From Roseimicrobium sp. ORNL1 (GTDB taxonomy: Bacteria > Verrucomicrobiota > Verrucomicrobiia > Verrucomicrobiales > Verrucomicrobiaceae), in assembly GCF_011044495.1 (NCBI RefSeq), contig NZ_CP049143.1, forward strand, positions 744,001-808,000: a stretch of 64,000 nt of DNA, read 5' to 3'. Positions 50,401 to 56,459 of this stretch are shown here, one piece after another. How positions within the stretch are numbered: the stretch's first letter is position 1; the number at the start of each line of letters is the position of its first letter. Made by a program: the position numbers and the translations under genes. The notes under the pieces were generated by a model. It was not told the DNA's origin. It did no database searches and was given only the letters and a program-made list of their open reading frames with translations.

Positions 50401-51276
50401 CTGGGTGAGTACAACGGCGGTGGCACCCTGGTGAAGACCACCTCGGGCGTGGTGAACATGGAAGGCACGCACTCCTACACCGGTCAGACGCAGGTGAATG
50501 ACGGCACCATGCACTTCAACAGTGCCACGTACTCCGGTGCTGGCAGCTTCACCGTGGCGAAGACTGCGCCGCTCTCCAGCACCGCAGTGCTCTCCGGTAC
50601 TGGCACCATTGCGTCGTCGGTGACGTTGGGCAGCACCACGGCGGGTGTCTCCGGCATCCTCAAACCCGGCACCAATCTCGGCACGGGTCATGGCACGCTG
50701 ACCATCGGTGGAGATCTGACGGTGAACACTGGTTCGCAGATCCAGATGACCCTGGGTATTGCCACCCTGAATAGCGCGGGCTTCAGGAATGCCCTCATGA
50801 ACGGCACGGCGGTCAATGCGTTGGATTATCTCCAGCAGAACAGCAGTGAAGTGGCGGTGTGGAATGTGGCGCCTGCGGTAGAAGGCGACAGTGACTACAT
50901 CAAGATCACCGGTGCCCTCTCCACGCCTACCGTGGGCGACCGTGCCACCGGTGCTTATGGCGACGGTTCCATTGTGGTGTCCCTCGGCACCGGTTTCAAC
51001 GGCGGGTTTGGCAGTGTGTTCAACCTCGTTGACTGGCTGACCCTGTCGAACATCTCCGGCACCTTCGATGTGGGCTCGTTTACCGTGTACGACGCTTCCG
51101 GCAACGTGATCGCCGGTGACCTCGACCTTCCGACGCTTGGCACCGGCCTGTCCTGGGACGTGAGCGCCTTCTCGCAGTACGGCGTCCTCGTGGTCGTTCC
51201 GGAACCGGGCCGCGCGATGCTCTTCGTCTTCGGCGTGGCCGCTCTCTTCATGCGCCGCCGTCGTGCGGGGAGGTAG
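41491..51276 (+). CDS. Giant PATR (autotransporter-associated beta-strand repeat) surface protein with PEP-CTERM tail
   Basis: The 3261-residue protein has a signal peptide (L-L-L-G-A-A-L-L-A-S-T-C-L-L, cleavage near A-H-A). It is Gly/Thr/Asn/Ser-rich, with at least 17 copies of the PATR core, K-x-G-x-G-x-L-x-L-x-G-x-N-x-Y-x-G (e.g. L-T-K-T-G-S-G-T-L-V-L-N-G at ~residue 150), spread along a probable beta-helix. There is no C-terminal autotransporter barrel. Instead the end reads V-V-P-E-P-G-R, a hydrophobic helix and R-R-R-R-A-G-R, the exosortase/PEP-CTERM sorting layout. It should be cut and placed at the surface or in the matrix by an exosortase not in this window. The start has no visible Shine-Dalgarno sequence and lies behind a terminator-like hairpin. 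Confidence 0.9.
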   Translation: MKCPKLLLGAALLASTCLLNPRAHAADAYWDVNGTTAGSGAVDGSTVIWNTNPLWNAASDGTGSTAAWTSGNTAVFAAGTDASGTYIITVSGTQNISGLRFEEGTFSLTGGTLSIASAAGGTGDINVAAGLTATIDSIIAGSPSGTTVLTKTGSGTLVLNGVNTFGGTGKRFAIREGTLSFSNNSALGSTSNSLDLGTATTTATLRYTGATATISRAIALAAPAASSVGNVIEITNASTVLTLSGVISGGPGNSTQAAPGTNTALTIRGAGTLDLSGTNTFTGDIVVDGATFNVNALTDWGGATVASSTSHTITLTNGGKMAITTTTAVNPGATTTTTHNLLQIGTGGGTVDVMAAGTLQLDDAGQFFGSGTLTKTGAGTLWLGNAFTNYTGTQINVNGGILQLQNAQATGATGASAAITMAGGTTLNLRTTGNTNFGSNVTLTGNVTIAPGRSTGSATSITHTMGTLTMGSHTLTVSLGANLQTNAVGNLVFGATTLTGNPIFQLDALQGTGVGSLTLGAVDGGASARTITKLGLGTLIFGADATSLVAGSELLVKAGNAQVNTSSALGSASVQVGDTSGTTAAGFLLGADGVNFSNTLTVNSGSTGVMTVGGSNTTGTATFLTNISFANNLTLTAATGGTVRFDANLLESGGARNINKVGGGVVELRGANNYTGTTTITAGVLAVTTIGDVNTGITSLGAPTTAAAGTIALAGGTLRYIGTAVGGHSTNRDFTMSASSGIEASGVGELTLTGTLTVTDGSMSLGGTGVGNLNNTTLWAAGPGDDFNKNGTGTWNLNGATSAPDDWNINEGVINANVMDALNATDDVIIDGTGLADSVIVNLKAADVFSGNEFYIRNGGRVNVYVDDAFFGTDVNQLLIGDSASTGTGAAFLHLGNPANPSATANISLGANGLQLGASGGNTGSITGKGIITSAGTFSLRNGSIGSDITLAGAGGITKVGNGVVTFSGTRTATGATAIQEGELILDYSTNNSSKIGGALTLGTAQPNVVGGGKLTMNGIAGGASAETVTGTTVLAGASEVALNAGAGAGSSVTLNLGGLTRTALGGTVAFTYGTANVMANSTTLNTFLNYATLTTGGTTRFAATNALGNIVQASEALKSDIGTWVGTDNVVSTGAFTGQIGNRASVINSLTFDTPSSSISALPNRRLTISSGGILVSSAVGASNIVISGGQIAGSATAPLGELIIHQNNTLGSLEIASNIVNSAGLTKSGLGELILSGNNSFAATSTLVINEGTLTARGGNAIGDTTVVHLKQGATLAIGDGDTETVGRLGVDTTNISSGTVALGNGSRLNINQGTTNTVYAGVFTGGANTTITKTGNGNLQLTGNTTTGFSGTLAVNGGLVYIAGSTGRLSSAAEIIVNKGGSFMIDNNDDSSPNDRLSNTAAITLHSADGAWSGETRPKGLMIRTDNNGDETESVGVLTIASGSNYATLEGTGTGTNVSIASIIASNFVRNVGTTLDVRGINLGGTTNSRGQLKIADGANEVAFLASTNLVGGGAAVGAGNKNVSIVPWAIGENTTIALVDTNMGNTFLTYVDNRGFVALDLATEYRAYATAGTAQDNVREVLNASVANLTGNTVNSLILHDNTTDAGTLAFTGTGAGQALTVTSGAFLFTLNTGATTSSAHTINVGGFDDGIKVGSTNEYLFFVVNPSSATNTPTLTVNVASPLNSTTASLTKAGRGTLVLSGTNTYGGGTYLNEGVLQISNLTNLGTGAINFAGGTLRLGAGFAEDLSTRALTTTATGGFIDTNGINTVWANGLDITGTGPVAKTGNGLMTIQGASTYTGTFVAGHSSSTTGANTGVSQGVVLNGITNQTITGNLQVGSTVVPAAGIAGVALGADEQIANTSVIIFNGSTSSSRWAYFKMLGHNETVAGISDSTGAGVLENRESDVVTSGATLTLNSDDDYSYNGYLRDNSSGTADVNPLSLVKLGSGTQTLSGNQIRYTGGTTVSGGVLYLLNTTVFNSAITNNASVVFDYTSGTALTLTRDMAGSGTYIKRGTGTVEWNGNNTFSGQLAIEEGVLSFSSSLGNNAVGNFIRIHENATLRSTGADNTLGNNQAIDLGGSVVNIDVAGAAANKLTVRGVISGGAQTALQKQGAGRLILSGANTYAGQTRVLAGALELRNTAALGASSSTTVANGASLVFNASAAGPAGNFTLNGTGSVLSLGSAGGSATLGFGINGATNDKLILASGQTLTIGGNSVLTDIFINGMPTLSSYNLIQSADTMDFSKFTLGTIFNPGSFTYSLNTSGTNNLVLNVTAAAAPSVAYWKGDLGGTGTGVWSAYQIAPNSTNWDTTATSGVDTGVAPGANTDVFFAANGAANYATTLGADIAVRGVTFMSGSGTGGNNTTVGGPHTLTLGAGGITLAAGSGSINISAAIAMATSQTWHVADAGATLTASGGLSGTGDFAKSGAGTVVLSGNSTYSGTTTINLGTLQIGAGGTTGTLGAGNVVNNGVLIINRAGTYVVNQNISGSGSLVKTGSGAVTFNGTLNYFGSTTLDGGTTVFGVSQTAFVLTSNSLIFGATAGSATASNLDLSSASAKFGGAMTVQTNSATANTITIGAGQSLEVEGNVMVGYAPATGVGTTSLDVDGAGSFNVTNLTSGAFFRVGGYDAGTAGIGNRAIADFSGLASMNVSLNTTNGLVRVSNLSSGNTTGSYSTLLLAQNSTLTAHQLIIGDGGQFNNPADQINEMRLGSGVNTLNFNQILIGNGTRDYGALVFNTASGSLFIRNAAGTGRATFNMATAGGTSTGTTNIAGNTFSTVGHNADLFLGVVTIGSQNRGNALLNTFSFDQGTLDMQRLVMSTRSANPSTGTATNWTTNSIMNLGGGTVNIVEGITNFAGTSGTLTAGTAVTATLNLTGGNITVGTTGGTSVTMATAAASTAATAAINISGTANVTMNGNIVRGGGAGTSTATVTLNGGTLNMTGKAIGGSAADKTIVFNLQQGTLRNLGEYNGGGTLVKTTSGVVNMEGTHSYTGQTQVNDGTMHFNSATYSGAGSFTVAKTAPLSSTAVLSGTGTIASSVTLGSTTAGVSGILKPGTNLGTGHGTLTIGGDLTVNTGSQIQMTLGIATLNSAGFRNALMNGTAVNALDYLQQNSSEVAVWNVAPAVEGDSDYIKITGALSTPTVGDRATGAYGDGSIVVSLGTGFNGGFGSVFNLVDWLTLSNISGTFDVGSFTVYDASGNVIAGDLDLPTLGTGLSWDVSAFSQYGVLVVVPEPGRAMLFVFGVAALFMRRRRAGR

Positions 51277-51404
51277 GCGCCCTGACCCCAGAATCAATGT
51301 AAGTGGGCACTTGCACTGGCTCCGAGGTGCACTTAGGGAGTCGCGCGTCCGCCTGCCGGATTTGCACGCTCCTTTCCTGCTCCATTTTCTTCAGTCTATT
51401 GTAA

Positions 51405-52787
51405 ATGTCTCAAGCCAAGCACTTTCATTTCCTCGGCATCTGTGGCACGGCCATGGGGTCCACGGCGGCTGCGTTGCGCAAGCAGGGCCACAAGATCACC
51501 GGCTCTGACAATGCGGTGTACCCTCCCATGTCCACCATGCTGGAGCAGTGCGGCATTGAGCTCATGAGCGGGTACAAGCCGGAGAACCTTCCGGCTGGCG
51601 CAGATGAATTTGTGGTGGGCAATGCCATCTCCCGGGGCAATCCCGAGGTGGAGGCACTGCTGGACCGCAAGCTGCCTTATACCTCCATGGCGGAGCTGCT
51701 GCGCCGCGAGGTGATGCAGGGCAAGCGCAACTTCGTGGTCACCGGCACGCATGGGAAGACCACCACGACCTCCATCCTGGCGTGGCTGCTGGAGGCGAAT
51801 GGGAAGGATCCTGGCTACCTCATTGGTGGGGTGCCCGCGAACTTTGAAGTGGGTGCGCGTTTTACCGATTCCGAGTTCTTCGTGATTGAAGGGGACGAGT
51901 ATGACACGGCCTTCTTCGACAAGCGTTCCAAGTTCCTGCACTACCTCCCGGAGGCGGTGATCGTGAACAACATCGAGTTTGACCACGCGGACATCTTCAA
52001 TTCGCTGGATGACATCCTGCTCTCCTTCTCACGCCTGCTGCGCATCGTGCCGCGGAATGGGAAGGTGTTCGTGAATGGCGACGAAGCCACCTGCCGCAGC
52101 CTCATCAAGGACTGCCCGGCGCCGATTGTCACCGTGGGCACGGGCGAGGGGAATGACATCCGCCTGCGCGTGACGGCGGGCACCCCGGAGTACACGGATT
52201 TCGAATTGAACGGCGTCTCCTTCCGCCTGCCCATGGTGGGTGAGTTCAATGCGCGCAATGCCGCCATGGCCGTATGTGTGGCCCGTTTCGCTGGCCTCAC
52301 CGATGACGAGATTCGCGCGGCGCTCCTGACCTTCGGTGGCATCAAGCGCCGCCAGACCGAGCGTGGCAAGGTGCGCGGCATCACCATCATTGATGACTTC
52401 GGTCACCATCCCACGGCCATCCGCGAGACCCTGCGTGGCCTGCGCCAGCGCTATGCGGGCTCACGCCTGTGGGCGCTCTTCGAGCCGCGGTCGAACACCA
52501 GCCGTCGCAATGCCCTCCAGCCCGACCTCATCGAAGCTCTCAAGGAGGCGGATGGCAGCATCGTCGCTGCCGTGAACCAGCCTGAAAAGGTGCCCGCAGG
52601 CCAGCTTCTGGATGTGGATGCCGTGGTCGCCGCGGTGCGCGAAGCGGGCCGGCAGTCTTACCACGAGGCCAACGTGGATGCCATCATCGCCCGCCTGAAG
52701 CCGCTCGCCCAGGAGGGTGATGTGGTCATCGTCTTCAGCAACGGTGGATTCGACGGCATCCACCAGAAGCTGTTGGAAAGGCTGTAG
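51405..52787 (+). CDS. mpl: UDP-MurNAc:L-alanyl-gamma-D-glutamyl-meso-DAP ligase
   Basis: The 460-residue product follows Mpl rather than MurC-F. F-H-F-L-G-I-C-G-T-A-M-G-S (residues 7-19) starts the Rossmann domain; the ATP loop is G-T-H-G-K-T-T (114-120); and E-G-D-E-Y-D-T-A-F-F-D-K-R-S-K-F and N-N-I-E-F-D-H-A-D-I-F are Mpl signatures. Mpl joins recycled murein tripeptide to UDP-MurNAc in the cytosol. The next gene is an MpaA-like amidase, which could supply the tripeptide substrate. It starts at the ATG at 51405, about 130 bases after the giant gene. Confidence 0.95.
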   Translation: MSQAKHFHFLGICGTAMGSTAAALRKQGHKITGSDNAVYPPMSTMLEQCGIELMSGYKPENLPAGADEFVVGNAISRGNPEVEALLDRKLPYTSMAELLRREVMQGKRNFVVTGTHGKTTTTSILAWLLEANGKDPGYLIGGVPANFEVGARFTDSEFFVIEGDEYDTAFFDKRSKFLHYLPEAVIVNNIEFDHADIFNSLDDILLSFSRLLRIVPRNGKVFVNGDEATCRSLIKDCPAPIVTVGTGEGNDIRLRVTAGTPEYTDFELNGVSFRLPMVGEFNARNAAMAVCVARFAGLTDDEIRAALLTFGGIKRRQTERGKVRGITIIDDFGHHPTAIRETLRGLRQRYAGSRLWALFEPRSNTSRRNALQPDLIEALKEADGSIVAAVNQPEKVPAGQLLDVDAVVAAVREAGRQSYHEANVDAIIARLKPLAQEGDVVIVFSNGGFDGIHQKLLERL

Positions 52788-52864
52788 GCCAAATCTGACC
52801 GCCATCTCCGGAGTCCATGGTCCTCTGGCAGACGAATTAAAGGACGCGTCTTCTTCCCTCAACC

Positions 52865-53647
52865 ATGGCCCAAGCCCAAGCTCACGCTCAGCCCACCGAC
52901 CATCGCTGCCACGACTACCGGCTTCTCGTGAAGCGATGGAAGGCATTCTGCAGGGGCGCGAAGTTGAAGCTCCAGCCCTTTGCGTGCTCCGCCGAGGAGC
53001 ACATCTACTATCTGGAAACAGGGCGCGAGCATGCGGCACAGGGGCAGCCGTGGATTTATGTCTCCGCCGGCGTGCATGGAGACGAGGCGGCGCCACCGTG
53101 GGGTCTGCTGGAGTGGGCGGAGGCGCACGTGGACCTGCTGCAGCGGCATCCGTTTCTCATCTTTCCCGTGCTGAATCCCACCGGTCTCATCTTGAATACC
53201 CGGGTGGACTACGCGGGCATGGACCTCAACCGGAATTTCAACCACCCCTCCGAGCCCGTCGTCGTCGCATGGCGCAAGGTCATCGAGGGAAGGAAGCTCG
53301 CCCTCGGCATCTGCCTGCATGAGGACTACGATGGCCAGGGCTGCTACCTGTATGAGCTCAATGGCGGAAAACACGTGCTGGGGCAGCGCATCCTCGCAGA
53401 TACCTCCGCCATCATTCCCAAGGACCACCGGCGTCGCATCGATGGCCGGGCGGCCAAGGCGGGGCTCATCCGGCGGAAGGTGATTCCGGAAATGGCTGGC
53501 CAGCCGGAGGCGATTGTGTTGCACTTACAAGGTGCCCCAATCACCCTCACGTTCGAGTCACCCTCCGAGTTCAGCATCACCGAGCGCATCGCGGTGCAGA
53601 AGCGGTTCATCGAATCCTCCCTGAAGCATGCGCTTGGTCTTCCGTAG
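52865..53647 (+). CDS. MpaA-like M14-type zinc carboxypeptidase/amidase
   Basis: The 260-residue product has the M14/AstE-like fold without a signal peptide. Zinc ligands are H-G-D-E (His71, Glu74) and H-E-D (His152); N-P-T-G then N-x-R-x-D-Y-A-G-M-D-L-N-R-N-F (Arg123) binds the substrate carboxylate, and the C-terminal T-F-E-S (Glu231) is the catalytic base. It resembles MpaA murein peptide amidase A, which cleaves gamma-D-Glu-meso-DAP in the cytosol, although succinylglutamate desuccinylase-type relatives are possible. It lies 77 bases after mpl on the same strand, which favours a murein-recycling role. Its end overlaps the next gene by 20 bases. Confidence 0.75.
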   Translation: MAQAQAHAQPTDHRCHDYRLLVKRWKAFCRGAKLKLQPFACSAEEHIYYLETGREHAAQGQPWIYVSAGVHGDEAAPPWGLLEWAEAHVDLLQRHPFLIFPVLNPTGLILNTRVDYAGMDLNRNFNHPSEPVVVAWRKVIEGRKLALGICLHEDYDGQGCYLYELNGGKHVLGQRILADTSAIIPKDHRRRIDGRAAKAGLIRRKVIPEMAGQPEAIVLHLQGAPITLTFESPSEFSITERIAVQKRFIESSLKHALGLP

Positions 53648-54641
53648 GACAGCCGATGCTGCCAAACGCCTTCCATCTGTCCTCGCGGCCCTGAGCCTTG
53701 CCGCCAGCATGGCGCTGTCCAGTTGCGCTTCGGCACTTTCGAAACCTGTGAAACCCTCCCTCGGAAAGGACACCTGGCAGAGCTATGACGGCAAGGTCAT
53801 GCCCTACCATGACAAGCCGGTGCCGGGCACGAAGAAGCCCAAGGCCGTGGTCATCACCGTGCACGGCCTCAGCGGTGCAGCCATGGATTTCTGGATGCTG
53901 GAGGATGAGTGGCCGCGGCGGAACATGGCTGTCTATGGCATGCAACTGCGCGGGCAGGGAAATGACCCGGTGAAGCGCGACCGCGGCAACATCCGGAGCG
54001 CAGGAGTCTGGCAGCAGGACCTGGTCACCTTTCACCGGCTCGTGCAGGAGCGGTACCCCGGCGTGCCCGTCTTCTGGTACGCCGAGAGCCTGGGCACGCT
54101 CATCGCCCTGCACACGTTGACGGACAAGATGCCGGACCCGAACGAGTGGCCCGCAGGCATCATCATGTCCTCACCGGCGGCGGGACTGCGACTGCGGCCC
54201 AAGGGCTTGCGCGCGAATATGCTGTATACCGCCATCGCGACCATGCCTTTCCTCCGGGTGAATCTGGAGAAGCTCGGCGGGGTGAATGACAAGGACATCC
54301 GCGTGACGCATGACACCACGCACGGCGCCCAGATGGCGGTGACCTCCCACTACGTGTCCCACTTCAGCCTCCGTCTTCTGGGCCAGGTGGATGACATGAT
54401 GCGCTCCCTGCCGGATGCCGCCCCGCGGGTCAGGGTGCCCGTCCTCATGCTGGCCAGCCCGAATGACGTCATCGCCAGCCAGGAGCAGATTCACGCTTTC
54501 TTCGAAATCCTCGGCAGCCCCGACAAGACCATCCACTGGTACCTGGAGTCCTACCACCTGCTCCTGCACGACACACAGCGCCAGCAGGTGCTGAAGGATG
54601 CGACGGAGTGGGTGGAGGCGAGGGCGAAAAGGCAGCAATAG
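53628..54641 (+). CDS. Lipoprotein alpha/beta hydrolase (monoacylglycerol-lipase-like)
   Basis: The 337-residue product begins with a lipoprotein signal (L-S-L-A-A-S-M-A-L-S-S-C, lipobox Cys33). Its hydrolase domain has V-H-G-L-S-G (oxyanion), L-R-G-Q-G-N-D (lipase-like loop) and a nucleophile elbow A-E-S-L-G-T in place of G-x-S-x-G. P-N-D-V-I and Y-H-L-L-L-H-D supply Asp and His candidates. It resembles lysophospholipase or monoglyceride lipase. The gene overlaps the MpaA-like end by 20 bases, so translation is probably coupled. Confidence 0.75.
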   Translation: MRLVFRRTADAAKRLPSVLAALSLAASMALSSCASALSKPVKPSLGKDTWQSYDGKVMPYHDKPVPGTKKPKAVVITVHGLSGAAMDFWMLEDEWPRRNMAVYGMQLRGQGNDPVKRDRGNIRSAGVWQQDLVTFHRLVQERYPGVPVFWYAESLGTLIALHTLTDKMPDPNEWPAGIIMSSPAAGLRLRPKGLRANMLYTAIATMPFLRVNLEKLGGVNDKDIRVTHDTTHGAQMAVTSHYVSHFSLRLLGQVDDMMRSLPDAAPRVRVPVLMLASPNDVIASQEQIHAFFEILGSPDKTIHWYLESYHLLLHDTQRQQVLKDATEWVEARAKRQQ

Positions 54642-54656
54642 GTGCAAATGCCTCCA

Positions 54657-55643
54657 TCAGGGAGGTGACATCAATCCCGGCGGGACTGGCAGCTTCCGCT
54701 GATTGCTCTTGGTCCCCGTCAAAGCATCAATTGCTTGAGCGGCTTCGCACCGGACCCATTCGCTCGAATGCGTCAAGAATGGCTGTATATCCTGAACATT
54801 GGTCTGGTCGCCAGTGGCGCGCAGTGCGGGAATGACACAACACGGATTGGCCCGTTCGGGTTGTTTGAGCAGCGCCACCAAATCCGGAACCGCCGCGTGC
54901 GCCGCCTTGCCAATGTCGTAAAGACTCAAAACCACCTCATCCAGGGAATCGCCTGCGCGCCATTTCCCGATTTGATTTCTGAGTGCGGGTACTGCCGCAT
55001 CGCCGAGCTGACTGAGCGCTCCGCGTGTCCGGAGACGGAAAGTGTGTCTGGGCGGCGATTCCGGCGAGGTGCTTGCCATGGTGTAGGCGACGACCGCCTC
55101 CGCCCGGCGGGCAGGGTCTTCAAGCTTGAGTGCTGTGTTCCAGGCAGCAGCTTCCTTCAATCCCACTTCAATCTCGCGCAGCAGGTCAGCTTCGGTTTTC
55201 GGGCCAACAGACACCTCAGAGAGGTCATAGGGGCTTGGATTGTTTGACTGTTGATACCAATAGCAGCGTCCCTTCTGAATCCAGATCACCCCACAGCTGC
55301 CGTCTCCAAGTGTTTCCATGGATTGCCATCTGCCTTCCCGGTGTTGAAGAAACGAGATGAAATGACGACTCTCAATGTGAAGTGAGGGTTCGCCGCCGGC
55401 GGGGTACCAGGCAGACTGTCGTGTCTTTGAATGCTTGGAGATATCAGCAATCTCGATGGCATCAGGCGGAGCATTCTCCACGGCTTTAATCCATCGGGTA
55501 ACCTTCACGTTATCCCCTTGAAGGTGGTCGCCAATGATGATGGCGTCTGCATCGGCACACATGTGGTGCACACTCCAGCGCGGAAAGATCTCTCCGCGAC
55601 ACAACCCTGTGGTCAAAAGCAGCAGCAGGACAACCAGACGCAT
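54657..55643 (-). CDS. Secreted HEAT-repeat protein
   Basis: The 328-residue product has a signal peptide (L-V-V-L-L-L-L-L-T-T-G-L-C). The first half (~20-180) is beta/alpha mixed with no family I recognise (A-D-A-I-I-I-G-D-H, W-Y-P-A-G-G-E-P). The second half has HEAT-type helices: G-D-A-A-V-P-A-L-R-N-Q-I, A-A-H-A-A-V-P-D-L-V-A-L-L, and S-S-E-W-V-R-C-E-A-A-Q-A-I-D-A-L. It is convergent with the lipoprotein hydrolase, 15 bases apart. Confidence 0.7.
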   Translation of the reverse strand: MRLVVLLLLLTTGLCRGEIFPRWSVHHMCADADAIIIGDHLQGDNVKVTRWIKAVENAPPDAIEIADISKHSKTRQSAWYPAGGEPSLHIESRHFISFLQHREGRWQSMETLGDGSCGVIWIQKGRCYWYQQSNNPSPYDLSEVSVGPKTEADLLREIEVGLKEAAAWNTALKLEDPARRAEAVVAYTMASTSPESPPRHTFRLRTRGALSQLGDAAVPALRNQIGKWRAGDSLDEVVLSLYDIGKAAHAAVPDLVALLKQPERANPCCVIPALRATGDQTNVQDIQPFLTHSSEWVRCEAAQAIDALTGTKSNQRKLPVPPGLMSPP

Positions 55644-55769
55644 ACGAATTGCACTGATAATAGATCAGACTCCAAGAAATGGGAAGCCTGAGCAAAGCCA
55701 CACGGACGCCGGAAGCGCCGGTGATGCACAGGAATATCCAAGGGATTCGGGCGCCTCAAAGGCGAGGCC

Positions 55770-56459
55770 TCACATCGGCACGCCGAGCTTCTGGTTCTCC
55801 ACCCAGCGTACGGCGTAGCGGACCACGGCGGCGCCGTTTTCCAGCTTCAGGCGGTCGCGGATGTGAGCGCGGTGTACTTCCACGGTCTTGGGGCTGATGT
55901 TGAGCGCCTCGGCGATGCCTTCGGTGCTCTTGCCTTCGCCGAGGAGTTGGAAGACTTCGAACTCACGGTCGCTCAGGCCCTGCACGCCGTCGGCGGAACG
56001 GCCGGAGGACTTGCCGGAGAAGGCATCCATCACGTACTCGCTCATGGCGGGGCTCAGGTAGCGGCCGCCGTTCAGCACGGTGCGCATGGCATGCAGCAGC
56101 GTGGCGCCGTCCGCGTCCTTCATCACGTAGCCGCGGGCACCTGCCTTGAGCACGCGCTGGGCGTAGAAGCCCTCGTCATGCATGGAGATGACCAGGATGG
56201 CGAGGTCGGGGTAGAGGGTGAGGGCGTCCTTGATGAGCTCCAGACCGTTGCGACCGGGCATGGATATGTCCACCGCCAGCAGGTCGGGCTTGTCCTTTTC
56301 CAGGGCGCGCAGGGCGTCCTGCGTGTTGGATGCGGTGCTGCAACAGGTGAGGTCGGACTGGCTGTCGACGAGTTGTTGCAGGCCTTCGCGCAGCATGGTG
56401 TGGTCATCCACCATCGCGATACGGCGTTTCTGGGTCTGGGTAGCGTCTGAGTTGCTCAT
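55770..56459 (-). CDS. NarL/FixJ-type response regulator
   Basis: The 229-residue product has a receiver domain (V-D-D-H-T-M-L, Asp18/19; phosphoacceptor Asp64 in A-V-D-I-S-M-P-G; V-M-K-D-A-D-G with the conserved Lys) and a LuxR-type HTH at the C-terminus (L-S-D-R-E-F-E-V-F-Q-L-L-G-E-G-K-S-T-E-G-I-A-E-A-L-N-I-S-P-K-T-V-E-V-H split across the usual helices). It binds DNA when phosphorylated, probably by the kinase whose stop codon overlaps its start (ATGA, 56456-56459). Targets cannot be read from sequence. Confidence 0.95.
   Translation of the reverse strand: MSNSDATQTQKRRIAMVDDHTMLREGLQQLVDSQSDLTCCSTASNTQDALRALEKDKPDLLAVDISMPGRNGLELIKDALTLYPDLAILVISMHDEGFYAQRVLKAGARGYVMKDADGATLLHAMRTVLNGGRYLSPAMSEYVMDAFSGKSSGRSADGVQGLSDREFEVFQLLGEGKSTEGIAEALNISPKTVEVHRAHIRDRLKLENGAAVVRYAVRWVENQKLGVPM

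Noticed and set aside
41491-51276. Classical autotransporter
   Set aside because: There is no C-terminal beta-barrel; the C-terminus is a PEP-CTERM sorting signal.
49498-51297. Long open frame (about 600 codons) on the minus strand inside the giant PATR gene
   Set aside because: It is an antisense shadow of Gly/Thr-rich repeat sequence. Its composition is Arg/Gly/His-rich and it has no family-like motif.
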